DNA of 64,000 bases from Carallia brachiata (GCA_021464245.1 JADCRB010000007.1:4621125-4685124), one strand, 5' to 3'; shown: positions 1 through 12,823, numbered from the stretch's first letter. The notes: generated by a model from the letters alone, not told the origin. Made by a program: numbers and translations.

Positions 1-4
1 TCAA

Positions 5-3000
5 ATGATAAAGAGTATAGCAGATGAACTATCAATCATTAATGCTCCTGTTGCTGATGAAGATCTTATTATTCATATCCTAAATGGTGTCGGAAATCAA
101 TTCAAGGAGTTGACGACAGCCATTCGAGCACGAGAAACCTCTATTTCATTTGAAGAATTACATGATAAGCTTGTAGATTTTGAGACATATCTCAAGAAAG
201 AGGAGTCAGTGACTTCTTTTCCAATCAATGCTAATGTTTCCCACCGAGGACAGCCCCAATTTCCTGGACCAATGCAAGGAAATTTTAGAGGTCGAGGTTT
301 TGCATCCATCCGTGGAGGTCGAGGTTACTTTCCCAGACCACAAATTCCATCGGCAGCAAATACACCAAATTTTTCTAGCGATCATTTTATCCAGCAACGA
401 CCGATTTGTCAACTGTGTGAGCGACCTGGCCACACAGCAAAAAAATGTTTTCGTGGCAAATCATTTTTTCAAGAGATTCCTACAGCAAACACGGCTCAAA
501 TGTCAACATCAAAAGACTCTACTTGGATCATAGACTCTGGTGCCTCGCATCATGTCACCTCCAATCTTAACAACCTGTCACTTTACTCAGAGTATGACGG
601 CACAGATGAGATAGTAATTGGTGATGGTGCAGGTTTGACAATTACACACATTGGTTCAGTTACATTCTCTAAAAATGATCAGTATTTTCATCTTTCTGAT
701 ATTTTATGTGTACCTAGCATGAAGAGCAACTTAATCTCTGTATCAAAATTGTGTGACACTAATCAAGTTTCTGTTGAATTCTTTCCTGAATTTTGTTTGG
801 TGAAGGACTTAAGCACGGGAACAACTCTACTGCGGGGGCAAAATAAGGACGGGACGTATCAAGTCCTCTTAAAAGCAGTTCCGAATCAATCTCCTCATTT
901 AGCTTTGTTGACATCTATCAAACCTGCTTTCACTTGGCATCAAAGACTTGGTCACCCATCAGCCAAAATTATGCATCATTTAGTTACTTCATTTTCTTTG
1001 TCGTGTCAGTCTTTAGTTAATGAATCCTTAGTATGTAATGCATGTCAGTGTAATAAAAGCCAGAAATTGGCCTTTGCTCAGTCCTCCGTCTCTACTAGTC
1101 GTCCTCTTCAAATAATATACTCAGATATTTGGGGTCCGTCTTCTGTTGAGTCTATTGATGGATTTAAATATTATGTCATTTTTATTGATCATTTTACTCG
1201 ATATCTTTGGCTTTACCCTTTGCGTTTGAAGTCCGATGTTTACTCTGTTTTTATCGCTTTTAAAAATCTGGTTGAAAAACAATTTAATAACTCCATCACT
1301 GAGTTACATACTGATGGTGGAGGTGAGTATCTAGCTCTCAAATCTTTTCTGGTATCCCATGGAATATCACATTTTTTAACACCACCACATACTCCTGAAC
1401 ATAATGGTATTTCAGAAAGAAAGCATCGACATGTGGTAGAAACAGGTTTAACTTTACTTCACCACGCTTCACTCCCTACCAAATTTTGGTCTCACTCATT
1501 TCAGACTGCAGCCTATTAATTAATCACCTACCCACCCCAGTGCTGCACATGCAATCACCATATGAAAAACTCTTCCACATCCCACCAAATTATGTTAAAT
1601 TGAAAGTTTTTGACTGCTTGTGTTATCCTTGGTTAAAGCCTTACACTTCAAACAAATTAGAGGAAAAATCTCACCCTTGCATATTTCTTGGATACTCACC
1701 CCATCATATAGGTTTTAAATGTTTTGATCCTCAGACAAATAAAATTCATATTTCACGTCATGTCATTTTCATTGAGTCCACATTTCCCTTTGCAAAGTCC
1801 CTAGCGTCCCCATCAACAACTTCGGTCTTCCATTCTTCTGATTGGAACGCTCTTGTTTCAGACCTAACACTTCCCTCTGTTATACCTCCTTTGTCCACCT
1901 CTGCAGGTATGCCTTCTGATGAGCAGCAGACAGTCTCGTCCCTATCGAGTCCCTCACAAAATATCACGTGCTCAAGTCCCTCTCCAACACAAACAACTTC
2001 AACGGACACTCTAGAGTCCAATAACGATCACTCCACAGTGCCTCCTCAGCCTGATCGCACTCATCCAATGACAACTAGGTCTCAAAACAACATTTTCAAG
2101 CCCAAGCGAATATCCCAGGCTACTCGAGTCTCCATTATTGAATCCTTGGAGCCGCACACAGTTAAGGATGCCCTTAAACATCCTTTATGGTATGATGCCA
2201 TGACCGCAGAGTTTAAAGCTTTACTTGATAACAATACCTGGTGTCTTGTACCACGATCGGAGGCTACAAACGTTATTGGAAACAGGTGGATTTATCGCAT
2301 AAAAAGAAATCCTGATGGGTCTATTGAAAGATACAAAGCTCGCCTAGTCGCTAAGGGGTTTCACTAGCGACCAGGTTTGGATTTTTCGGAAACCTTTAGT
2401 CCTGTTGTTAAGCCTACAACTATCCGATTGGTGCTTATAATTGCAGTGAAATCTGGGTGGCGATTACGACAACTTGATATTAACAACGCCTTTTTACAAG
2501 GCACTCTCACAGAATCGGTGTTCATGGAACAACCCCCTGGCTTCATTGATGCTGAAAAACCCAATCATGTTTGTAGGCTTAACAAAGCAATTTATGGCCT
2601 CAAACAAGCGCCGCGAGCCTGGTATCAGGAATTAAGTGATTTTCTTCTCACCATTGGATTCATAAATTCAGTCTCTGATTCTTCTCTATTTATCTACAGC
2701 AATGACTCTATTTTGCTATATTTGCTCGTATATGTCGATGATATCATCTTAACCGGAAATCATGAAGAGGTTATTTCTTATTTTTATAATCAAATTGCTA
2801 CTCGATTCTCTTTGAAAGATCTTGGTGACCTCAATGTGTTTTTGGGAATATATGTGATTCCCGTCTCTTCTGGCTTAATCCTTTCCCAACACCACTATGT
2901 GCGCCGGTTACTTGATGTTTTTAGCATGACTGAAGCCAAGGAGCAGAATACTCCTCTGTCTCCCAGCACCAAATTGACTCTCACTGATGACTTTGGTCCT

Positions 3001-3705
3001 GCAGACCCGAAAGCTTATCGGCAACTGGTAGGCTCCTTGCAATATCTGTCCTTAACTCGTCCTGATATCTCCTTTGCCGTCAATAAATTAGCTCAATTTA
3101 TGCACCAACCCACGTTGAATCAATGGTCTACGCTAAAGAGAGTCTTGCGGTATCTCAAAGGCACAATGTATCATGGACTTTTTATCAGTTCCAATCCTAG
3201 TTCCTTTTGTTTTCGTGCATATTGTGATGCCGATTGGGGAGGTAATATTGACGACAGAACCTCTACCTCAGCCTATTTGGTATTTCTTGGTGATACACCT
3301 GTGTCTTGGAAATCCTCGAAGCAAAAAACAATGGCTCGATCTTCCACAGAAGCAGAATACAGAGCTATAGCTACTGTTGTTGCTGAATTGGCTTGGTTGA
3401 GTAATTTAATTCATGAGTTAAAGGTTCCTCTTATTGATACATCTACCGTCTACTCTGATAATCTTGGGGCTACCTATGTGTCAGCAAATCCAGTCTTCCA
3501 TTCAAGGATGAAGCACTTGGCTATGGATTATCACTTTGTTCGTCAACGAGTAGCCTCTGGTGCTTTGACCATTCGACATATTTCAGGGTCCGAGCAACTA
3601 GCGGATGGCCTCACAAAACCACTGCATCGCCAACAGTTTCTATTTCTTCGATCCAACATCGGAGTCGTCGATGCTGCCTCCGTCTTGCGGGGGCATGTTA
3701 GCTAG
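5..3705 (+). pseudogene. copia gag-pol polyprotein, broken by a frameshift and a stop
   Basis: The polyprotein of a copia element, which makes and integrates element DNA. Visible in order: a gag (UBN2-like) segment; a CCHC zinc knuckle (CQLC..GHTA..C, about 410-455); the aspartic protease motif DSGASHH (about 533); the GAG-pre-integrase WHQRLGHPS (about 935); integrase motifs SDIWGP, HTDGGGEY and a downstream HNGISERKHR; the reverse-transcriptase motif YVDDIILTG (about 2731); and RNase H with CDADWGG and SSTEAEYRA. The frame is lost at about 1517-1519, shortly after the integrase core, and resumes in another frame. An in-frame TAG at 2365-2367 lies between the start of the RT domain and its catalytic part. 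RT and RNase H then read open to 3705. Codon use and motifs are otherwise well kept, so the lesions look young or could be sequence errors. Confidence 0.9.
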
Positions 3706-3904
3706 CACTTATCTGGAGGTTGTTTAATTGTATAACTGATGGCTGGATCATTTTCTATCTGATTGTATTGTTATCTTATCAGTTAGTTTGTTTTTCTTCT
3801 TCTATCCTTATCTCGTGTATTGCCCATTGAACTCTTATTTAATGGAGTTTCTGTACTGTGGCTAAATAAAAATGAAAACATACACCTGTTTATACTGTCT
3901 TTCA
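3696..3904 (+). repeat. probable 3' LTR of the copia element
   Basis: It starts TGTTAG directly after a G-rich polypurine tract and overlaps the stop of the polyprotein. It contains an AATAAA-type signal (about 3865) and the likely end is a CA near 3904. The right border is uncertain because the 5' LTR is not in the window for comparison. Confidence 0.55.
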
Positions 3905-3954
3905 GTTCCTTCTTGCTTAAAAGTTGATGTTTGGATGTGAATTTTTAATTGCAG

Positions 3955-4041
3955 GTTGGTCAGCAAACGCAGCCAAAAGCACAAGGGCTTGATGACGCTG
4001 TTAAAAGCGCAGTTGGCGCATGCTATGCATCTATTTTTTAA
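3955..4041 (+). CDS. possible last exon of an unrecognised host gene
   Basis: Just right of the LTR, a pyrimidine-rich tract ending in TTGCAG is followed by 28 open codons and TAA. The predicted piece begins VGQQTQPKAQGLDDAV and ends GACYASIF. If real, it is the 3' terminal exon of a gene whose other exons lie left of the window, with the copia element in its last intron. A 28-codon frame is weak evidence and I recognise no family. Confidence 0.2.
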   Translation, partial: VGQQTQPKAQGLDDAVKSAVGACYASIF

Positions 4042-5940
4042 GGCTTAGTTTCATATTTTGTTTATTTTTCTATCAAATTTTGGAAGCCCTTTCCTTTTAA
4101 GAGCCGGTTGTCAATATTTCCTTCAAATTGAGAGGTTTCTCACCCGTAGTGGCATGTAGTCTTTAATTAGCTATATAGGCTATTTTTTTTTTTTTTACTT
4201 CTATTCTGTTATCATACATAGCATTACTACTGACAACTGAAACAAATTAAGTCTAATTATACATGTGAATACTAATAAATCTAGAAGAGGGAGGCCAATT
4301 GGTAACTTTATTAGCGAGAAGATAAATGAAAAAGACATTATTTTGAGAACAAAAATTATACACAGCTAAAGATAGAGTTAACATAAAATAAGATATGAAA
4401 ATATTGAGTTAAATTTATTTTAATTTATTTCATCTAAATTAATGTATTTATTGTCTCGTTAAAATAATTTTAATTTTTAACTCACCCCAAATATATATTT
4501 TATTCTCACTTTTTATCCCCATCCGATGTGGGATTGTTTCTTCCAACAATTGGGACAATGCTGCAGATGCTTTATCGTGACAAATCTTGACAACTCTTCC
4601 GATACCAATGCCAACAGACATTACCAATGTCCATCTCTAGCATAATTAAAGAGTGATTAACGGGCGTTGAGAAGAAATACTCGTATGACATACTTCATTA
4701 ATTCGGTCACAGATTTAACAGCATTTATATTAGCAGATCCATTGATTTTATACACATCAGAGATTGGCACAGAACCTCTAATGCATGCAGTATAGGAGGG
4801 ACAGTGTAAAACAAAAACACCAAACTAATATTCCCTGGAAAAGAAAATGTTCCTTTTAGGAAAATCACAAAAGGAGATTTTAAAGTAAGTCTGCATTGTC
4901 ATTAAAACCCCCTTCCCCCCCCCCCCCCCTCCCCCAAAAAAAAACAAAGACAGAGGGAAGGGGGATGGAGGAAAGTATAAGTAGGAAGGAAGAACCATCA
5001 AAATGGTGTACAGACAAGAATTTTGCCCTATTAAATTAGTCAATGCCTAAATGCTATTACTGTTATAGAGAAAATTTGCACAGGAACTAGGTTCAACATA
5101 AACTTAAGCATGGTGCCAAGTCTTCCAAAAGTAAACCTTGATTCAAACATTGGAATTGGTTGAAAACTGGCAAAATTGTCTTTGATCAAGCTAAGACTAA
5201 AACAAGTATTGTCTTTTAAAGCTCAAAGAGCATTTGAACGAGCTTAAACTCTGTCAAGGTGGGCGAGAGCTTCATTATAGACACAAACAGAGTAATTATT
5301 TATGATAGTCTTTTTTTTTTTTTTTTAATTAACAAATTTTTAACTTAGATTGAAAAAAGAATATCACTTAGTTACTACAAATTTTCAGAGCTGAAATTAC
5401 CAAAGATTTTTTTTTGCAAAAATAATGTACTTATAGTCTACTAAATTTTATGTCACAATCTTATGTACCTATTTATATGTGAAAACAAAAGAAAAAAGTA
5501 TCGCTGTGAAGTCTGTTACTGTACCATTGCCTGGTACTGCAGATTAGTAACAAGGACCACTACCAATAAAGTCTGCTTTCTTTTGCATGGATTCCTGCCA
5601 ATAAGGGTATAAAAGTCAAAAATATCTCTAGAAGGCAACTTGGTCTGCGCATCATCTAAGAAAACTCGATATTATGAAGCTGATAGCGTTTTGTTAACGT
5701 AATTGTCATTTTCTCGACGTGACAATGAGGTAAAATTCAAAATTTTACTGTTTATTTTTTAATAAAGGCCGATATCTGGAAAATTGAGTCAGAGATTAGT
5801 AAAAAAATATTTAAAATGATTTTTTTGTTAAAAATCAAATTTTAAGATAAAAAAAATATATTTAAAATAATATTAAATATATCTAAAATTTAATTTTTTG
5901 TTTAATAAAAAAAAAGTGCCAGAACCATTATCAACTTAAT
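4042..5940. other. AT-rich spacer without a recognisable gene
   Basis: It holds homopolymer runs, among them a C tract near 4914-4930 next to an A run, and long AT stretches. Short open frames are low-complexity. No tRNA, rRNA or conserved coding signal was seen. Confidence 0.5.
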
Positions 5941-5944
5941 TACT

Positions 5945-6600
5945 GTACATTTATTAAATCAATTAATTGTCACTTTTTGGAGTCCAGTTTAAAAGCGAAA
6001 GTTGACACTTTGTATCCAATAGTTTTATTTTTGTAATAAATTTTTTAATTTTTATAAAAATTAATTAAAAATATTTTTTATTTAATTATAAAATTTAAAT
6101 TATTTATTATAAAAATAATACCGTCGATTATAATATATATAAACATCCACATTTCTTCTTTTGCGTGTTTCAGTATTTTTTTTTCTTTTTTATTGGTAGC
6201 TTAAACGCGTGGGGTGGGCCAACTGATTGTCCCTTGACGTTTCCTATACAAAATATTCATTCTCAATCTTTTTTTTGTTTATTCATTCTCAGTTTTATTA
6301 TATTTTTAAATTTTTTTCCTATACGTTGTCGGAATTTTAAAAATTTTTATTTTTTCATTATAATTATGCTTTTTAAAATAAAAATAAAAATACCTATTTT
6401 TATTATAAAAAATATTATTATAATTATAAAAAATAAAAAATATATTATATTTTGATGAAAAATTAAGTAAAAAAACTTTATAAGTATAATTTTTTTTATC
6501 TTGTTAAATCAACTAATAGTCACTTTTAATGTGCCTTTATTTGGTAGCTAACCGCGTGGGGGTGGGCCACATGCTTGTTGCTTTGAAGCTTCCGATTCAT
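5945..6600 (+). repeat. imperfect direct repeat upstream of the resistance gene
   Basis: Two blocks recur about 350-530 bp apart. One is AAATCAAYTAATWGTCACTTTT (about 5956 and about 6505). The other holds GGTAGCT followed by CGCGTGGGG and GGTGGGCCA, then a ...TTGT..CTTTGA/CTTGACG..TTCC tail (about 6195-6245 and about 6541-6593). The order is the same in both copies, so a promoter-proximal segment was probably duplicated. The GGGCC core resembles plant site II elements, but no function is shown. Confidence 0.5.
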
Positions 6601-6972
6601 TGAATTTTCCCCTCTGCCTCAAAAGTTGATTTATCAACATTTCAACGACCGGTCTATTCAAAAATCTAGCCATTGGTGGCACACATGCATGTATTTATGT
6701 ATGTATGTATGTATGTAATGTATACATATTGGTATGTTTATGCGAGCATTTGGATGGCGCTTATTGGATTTGAGATGCGAATATGCGATATTAAAGAACA
6801 TGCTCTCATTGCTCTGTCTACATATCTTCATCATTGAGACATAAGCCTCCCCTGGTCCTCAAGAGTTCTCACATACATATCTCCCGGCACCTAAGCTCGC
6901 AGATCGCCTACAATAATCACTTCAAACGCTACAAAAAGCTCCTTGCTTTTCAACTTTGTACCCAGGAGGCAC

Positions 6973-9900
6973 ATGGCAGAAGCATTGCTGTCCGGTGTTG
7001 TAGAGGGGATTGTTGGAACATTGACCTCCTCTGTTCTTCAAGAGATTGGCCTGTGGTGGGGTGTCAAAGATGAGATTGAATTGCTAAGCACCACAGTTCT
7101 CGGTGTCAAGGTCGTGCTTCTTGATGCGGAAGACCGGCAAGCACGAGGTGATGGCCCAGTCAAAGATTGGCTCGGCAAGCTCAAAGAAGTTGTGTACGAT
7201 GCAGATGACTTGCTGGATGATTTTTCCACAGAAGTTCTGAGGCGACAAGTCATGTCAGGGAACAAAGTGGCAAAGCAGGTACGCCTTTTCTTTTCAAGTT
7301 CTAACCAGCTTGCATATGGCCTTAAGATGGGTCACAAAATCAAAGCAATTCGAGAGAGACTGGATGCTGTTATGGGTTTTGGGAGGCAGTTCAACTTTCA
7401 GCCACGTCCAGATGCCGCGTCAACGTCTGTGATGGCTAAGAAAAGAGAGGAAACACACTCCTCTGTCCCTGAAATAGTTGTTGGCAGAGAAGGTGATAAG
7501 AATGAGATTAAACAACGACTTCTGTCAACAGACTATGAGACTGGGAGTAATGTGTCTATCATTTCGATCGTTGGAATTGGAGGATTGGGAAAGACGACTT
7601 TGGCTAAGTTAGCATATAATGATGAGGATGTGAAATCACGGTTTGAGTTGAGAATGTGGGTTTGTGTCTCTGATGATTTCAGTTTGCAACTGATAGTAGA
7701 AAAGATTTTAGAATCTACACCTAACACAGGGCCGATGGATAAATTAGTAACATCTCTTAAGGAAAAAATTGATGGAAAAAAGTATTTGCTTGTATTAGAC
7801 GATGTTTGGAATGAGAATCGCGAGAGATGGAATTCTTTAAGAGATTTGTTAATTGGTGGAGCAAAAGGAAGCCGAATACTAGTAACAACACGTTCTAAAA
7901 AGGTTGCAGAGATTACAAGTTGTGTGTCGCAAGAACGATATGAATTAATGGGCTTATCTAACGAGGAATCTTGGTCTTTGTTTGCTCAAATAGCCTTTGA
8001 ACCAAGGCGTTCACCACCAACACCAGACCACAAAGCGATTGGAAAAGAAATTGTGGCAAAGTGTAGGGGACTTCCCCTAGCAATAAGAGTAATTGGGGGT
8101 CTCATGTGCTCGAAAGAAACTAAACTTGAATGGGAATCATTCAAAAGTAAGGAACTGACGATGATGGATGAAGAAGAAGGAAGTAATATCCAAACAACTC
8201 TTAAGTTGAGTTATGACCGTCTTCCCTCCCATTTAAAACCCTGCTTTGCTTATTGTAGATTGTTTCCCAAAGACCATCAAATAGATGTGGACACATTGGT
8301 AGCTCTTTGGATGGCGCAAGGGTATATTAAGTCATCAGACCCAAGTCAGTGTCTTGAGGATATTGGTCGGGAGTATTTCATAGATCTCCTACGGAGGTCT
8401 TTCTTCCAAGAAAAGAAAGAGGATGAGTGGGGGAACATAATAAGTAGCAAAATGCACGACTTGATGCACGATCTTGCTTCTTCTGTAGCTGGAACTGAAA
8501 GTGTCTATGCGTCAATTTCAAACCCAAGAGAAGTTGGTGAGAAAACTCGACATATCTCATTTGATTTTGATTCATATGGACACATTGTTAATTGGCAAGT
8601 TCCGATATCTGTGCTCGAAGCAAAAAATCTGCGGACATTTTTGACGTTAAGACCAGTGTTTGGTGGTGCAGAGTGCAAAATAGTTAAAGGGCAATGCCAA
8701 GCAATTTTTCGTAGTTTAAAGTGTTTACGACAGTTGGATCTACAAAAATTGAATATTGAGACAGTGCCATCTTCCATCGGCAAATTGAAGCACTTGAGGT
8801 ATCTGAATTTGTCTGATAATGAAAAGATCCAAATGCTCCCTCGTTCGATTACTAGACTACAAAATTTGCAAGTGCTCAAATTATTAAGATGTGGTGGGCT
8901 TAGACAATTACCTAATGATATCAAAAAACTGGTCAATCTAAGGCAACTTGACATCAAGAGTTGCGATGCTTTGACTCATATGCCTCGGGGGATTGGAGGG
9001 TTAACTTCACTTGAGAAATTAACCAGATTCGTACTGCCGAAAAGTAAAAGCTCAAAAGGGAAGCAACAGGAGAATCAAAGTGGAGGACTCGATGAGTTGC
9101 ATGACTTGAACAACCTGGGAGGAAAGCTGTCGATTAAAAATTTGCCGCATCATCGTAGGAATGAGAAATATAATCATAATAAAAAAAAAGGTAGTACTCC
9201 TACTTTTACTCTTATTGCTAGTAATAGGGTATCTAAAACTTGTGTTGACACCATTGGCAGAGGCATTCACGCTTCAGGGGAGACAAGTGTCCCCACTGCA
9301 ATTTAAAAATATTTAATATTAATATAAAAATTTTAAGATTATTTTAGCGAAAATTCCCTTTTCTCCTGCAAAAAAAAATTACTTTTGTTCTCACTAAAAA
9401 AAAAATATTTTTATCACCACTTAATTTAAAAACTCAAATAGAAACAAATTTTTTTGTTAGATAAAAAAATGTGCTCTACAAAATTTTATTACTGATTTTT
9501 TTTATCAATACATGTAAACTATTTTATGATTTAGGTAAGTCATTATGAATGCAAATTTTTCTTTGAATTTTCTGTTACTGCTAAATGAAAAATTCTTATT
9601 ACATATTGTTGTCAAAAATACAGTAAAAATTACAAATAACAAATATAATTTTTCGCATCGTTTATACATGCTGCATACTTCTTCTGTATTTTAATCACTT
9701 TTTACTACGTATTGTTGGCACCGCTTTCTCACAAACTTGTGGATTGGTTACTGGCAGGCGCCAATTTCAAAGAGAAGCCACGTCTCCAAGTGTTGACATT
9801 CAAATGGGTGCCTTTCGATAGTGACGACGATATTATTGATAATGAGGATGAAATGTCATTGGAAGCTCTGCAGCCACACCCAAATTTAAAAACCTTAACC

Positions 9901-11043
9901 GTAAAGAATTACGGAGGAATGAAGTTTGCGAGCTGGCTTTCTTCCCTCACAAATCTGGTCAGTCTTGTATTGAGTGACTGCCCGAAATGCCGAAGTCTTC
10001 CAGCATTGGATCAATTCCCTTCGCTAAAAGACACATAACAATCTGTGGGTTAACTGATCTGGAATACATAGACATACAAATCTGTAGCAGTAGCAATAGC
10101 AGCAGCTGCAGCAACAACAATAGCATGGTCTCCTTCTTCCCTTCCCTTGAGAGAATGGAACTCTACGGACTGTCCCAATCTGAAGGGATGGCGGCCATCA
10201 TCACCGTCTTCATCATCATCATCATCGTCTTTGCTTCCCCAATTTCACTGTCTTTCTCAGCTGATTATTGCCTCATGCCCAAACCTGACTTCAATGCCAC
10301 CGTTTCCATCCTTGAAACGACTGTCAATGTGGTCAGGCAACTTCAAGACATTGGAGCAAATGCTGAAGGGGACGATTTCTCCAGCAGCAGCACATGATGA
10401 TGCACCGTCCTCGTCTTCTTCTCTTCCATCTACTACTAATAATAATAATCTCCCTTCTTTGTCTTGGATTCAGAATATTGAGGATATGCCAGAAGATTTT
10501 CTGCCGGTGGAGTTGCTGCAAACCCTCACTTCTGTGGAGAATTTAAAAATTGAGAAATGCCCAACATTGACATGTCTACCTCATGCGAAAATGCTACTTC
10601 TCACTTCCCTCGAGAGTCTCTGGATTCAGGATTGCGAAGATCTAGATTTGTCCAATTATGATGATGATGATGATGATGATGACAGCAACAACAACAACAA
10701 CAACAACGATGCTATTCTATGGCAAGGCCCAGGCCTTAGAAGCCTCACCTCTCTTGAAATTCATAATCTGCCAAAGTTGGTGCATCTCCCAAGGAGGCTT
10801 CTTCTGCGTTCAACTGTTCTGAGGAGCCTCTATATCAAGAATTGCCCTAATTTGGAGTCGTTGCCGGAGTGGATGCCCAACCTCACCTCGTTACAATGTT
10901 TAGACATGAGTCAATGTTCCCTCCAACTGTCAGAGAGATGCAAAAACAACATGGGCGAGGATTGGCCCAAGATTGCCCACATCCCTACCATTAGAGTCAA
11001 TTGGTATACTATTCAATCGAATGGCTGCTATATACTTAGATGA
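6973..11043 (+). pseudogene. CC-NBS-LRR (CNL, RGA type) disease-resistance gene, disrupted in the LRR
   Basis: CNL proteins are intracellular immune receptors. The start is the ATG at 6973 (MAEALLSGVVEG), a typical CNL N-terminus. Visible: an Rx-type coiled coil with a DADDLLDD version of the EDVID region; P-loop GIGGLGKTT (residues about 199-207); kinase 2 LVLDDVW; RNBS-B GSRILVTTR; GLPLA; RNBS-D CFAYCRLFPKD; and MHD (KMHDLMHD, near residue 493). LRRs begin near 8730. The frame is open to 9306, but LRR similarity ends near 9150 and resumes at about 9757 with ANFKEKPRLQ. In the distal LRR the frame moves by +2 near 10032 (GACACATAAC) and by +1 near 10170 (TACGGACTGT), which together restore the original frame. 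It then reads LRR to the usual C-terminus (RCKNNMGEDWPKIAHIP) and stops at 11043. Asp and Asn runs come from GAT and AAC repeats near 10660-10708. An intron replacing the insert is possible, but the frameshifts argue for a pseudogene or sequence errors. Confidence 0.85.
9150..9756 (+). other. non-LRR insert inside the resistance gene
   Basis: Related CNL proteins normally continue from the SIKNL segment to an AANLKEK segment within a few dozen residues. Here about 600 bp of AT-rich DNA intervenes. It carries a GGGGAGACAAGTGTCCCC hairpin-like stretch near 9279-9296 and several stops. The right edge has a possible splice acceptor (TTACTGGCAG at 9748-9757), but I find no convincing donor or terminal repeats. 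A transposon remnant or an insertion-derived intron are both possible. Confidence 0.55.
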
Positions 11044-11554
11044 CAAGAATGCCTCCACCTTTCCAGTTTCAGCAGGTTCTTCCTCCTACTACTTACTTCT
11101 CTCTTCTTTTTTCTTCATCTCCATCTCCATCCATTTTGTTTCTATTTATAGAGAAAAAAAAAAAGAAAAGAAAAAGAAACAAAGAGCCTGTGCTGTTATT
11201 CTCCCACAAATTAACAGATTTCTTCTCCTTTTTAATTATAGGTATTTTCCACTATGAGAATCCGAGCCACTGGTATCAATTTGTCATTTTCCAGGAATGG
11301 AGATTGTGGGTGATTAGAGAATAATACATTCTGCCTCCTCAAAAGGTAAGATAGACTTGGTGATTGCCGCCCCACTGTTTATATGACCCATTGCTCCTTG
11401 TTTCCTAGGTTTGGTTATTGTGCTAAAAGCTGCCTCCACTCTATCATCACCATGCGCAGGAACTTCTCGATGGCTTACTTCCCTACTTCAATTACAAGGA
11501 ATATGGGCCTTCGGAGGAAGAAACTGGGTTTCTGTGAAATTTGATAAAAAAAAA

Positions 11555-12430
11555 ACAACATGGGCGAGGATTGGCCCAAGATTGCCCACATCCCTAACAT
11601 TCTAGTCAATTGGAAATATATCCAGCGGAATGGCTGCTACCAACTTTGATCACCGGAATTCCCCTTTCTAGTTTCACCGGAGGTTCCTCCTACTACTGCT
11701 CTTCTTTTCATCTCCATTTTATTTTATTTGCATGTGTAGTTGTTCTCCTACAAATCAACAGCTTTCTTCTTATTACGACTTTCCTTACCAAATTTTATTA
11801 TCAAAACCAGCATCATAATCTTTCAAAACACACTGTATTTGGTCCCAGTGGAGTTCTTCTTATATCTGAAACTGAGAGGTAGTGGGGTCATCGTGGTGAT
11901 GTCAACAAGCTGAATCTGGCAAGTGCTCCCTACAATGATTGTCTTTGTGTCTGTTGGCTTCATGATTTTCACTGCTTCGGATATTTCGGTTTTTTTTTTT
12001 TTTTGTTTTTCCTTCTCATTATAGCACAAATCATTTTTTGTGCAAATCCATGCTGAGGTATTTTTCATCTTTGAGTGCAGTGAAAAGGAATTGCTTCCAA
12101 AATGATGAGTCCTCTGCTTTCCAACTGCAGCCATGGATGAGTAATTGAGTATGATTACCGTCCTGAGATTGCTCACATCTCTAATTTCCCAATTGGAGAG
12201 ATATAATTTTAGTTTCGCTGGATCTAACGTATTTACGGCAACCCTTTGCACTTTGCAAAGGTTTGTAGTTGTCATTTTCAGTCTACACTATTTTATAGTA
12301 GAGAAGCCTGTGCTCACCCTTTGGTGAATATCAACGAACCTTTCATTTCACTTTTCATGTAATTTCGATTTTCGTGAATATTTTATAGGCCTTTTAGCAA
12401 ATTTGAATATCAAATTATTGCAGGCACTTG
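11555..12430 (+). pseudogene. second, decayed copy of the resistance-gene 3' end
   Basis: The stretch at 11557-11640 (AACATGGGCGAGGATTGGCCC onward) repeats 10948-11030 of the CNL gene, including the GEDWPKIAHIP codons, and then a shared 3' UTR-like region (GGTTCCTCCTACTACT, then CTCCTACAAATCAACAG). The rest to 12430 is also shared with the third copy (for example GCAAGTGCTCCCT..AATGATTGTCT near 11921 and CACTATTTTATAGTAG near 12287). Only the last codons of the LRR survive, so it is a relic without coding potential. Confidence 0.75.
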
Positions 12431-12823
12431 TTTATACTCTACAGGATTTGTTGCAAGCACAGCTGTTAAAGGCTTGAATGTTGCTGCTGTCTTATTGTGA
12501 AAAGTAGTGCAAGTGGAATAACAACTGTAGTAGCCAAGATGGGTTGGGGGTTTCTGAGCAAGGGAGAAGAAGGGTCCTCCTGAAGAGTATACCTTACTTG
12601 GTGAATATGTGATGTTGTATGGGGAAAGAAGGTGGAGTTCCATAACCAGGTGTGCAGTTGAAACATTTATTATCAGCATATACCAACTAGAATGATTTTG
12701 TTACTAAAATGATTTACTAAATCATGTTACTGCCGTGTTGCTACCAGGTTTAAACAGAAGTAGCGATAGCTGCGGGCTGAGCTGGGTGAATAAATTATGC
12801 CTGTGTTGGCTGCCTTAAAAGAG

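Larger units (their letters stand above)
1..3904 (+). mobile_element. Ty1/copia LTR retrotransposon, 5' end outside the window
   Basis: The gag-pol domains run in copia order (gag, protease, integrase, reverse transcriptase, RNase H), followed by a purine-rich tract (about 3683-3693) and a sequence starting TGTTAG at 3696 that is read as the 3' LTR. The 5' LTR, primer-binding site and start of gag lie left of position 1. The short LTR of about 209 bp and the compact polyprotein resemble the Ale/Retrofit group, which is inference. Two lesions in the coding region suggest a fairly recent but now non-autonomous copy. Confidence 0.92.

Noticed and set aside
8505..8957. 150-residue minus-strand frame inside the resistance gene
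   Set aside because: It is antisense to well-supported NBS-LRR coding sequence.
11823..12275. 150-residue minus-strand frame in the resistance-gene tail copies
   Set aside because: The same region in the third tail copy is not open, and there is no recognisable domain.
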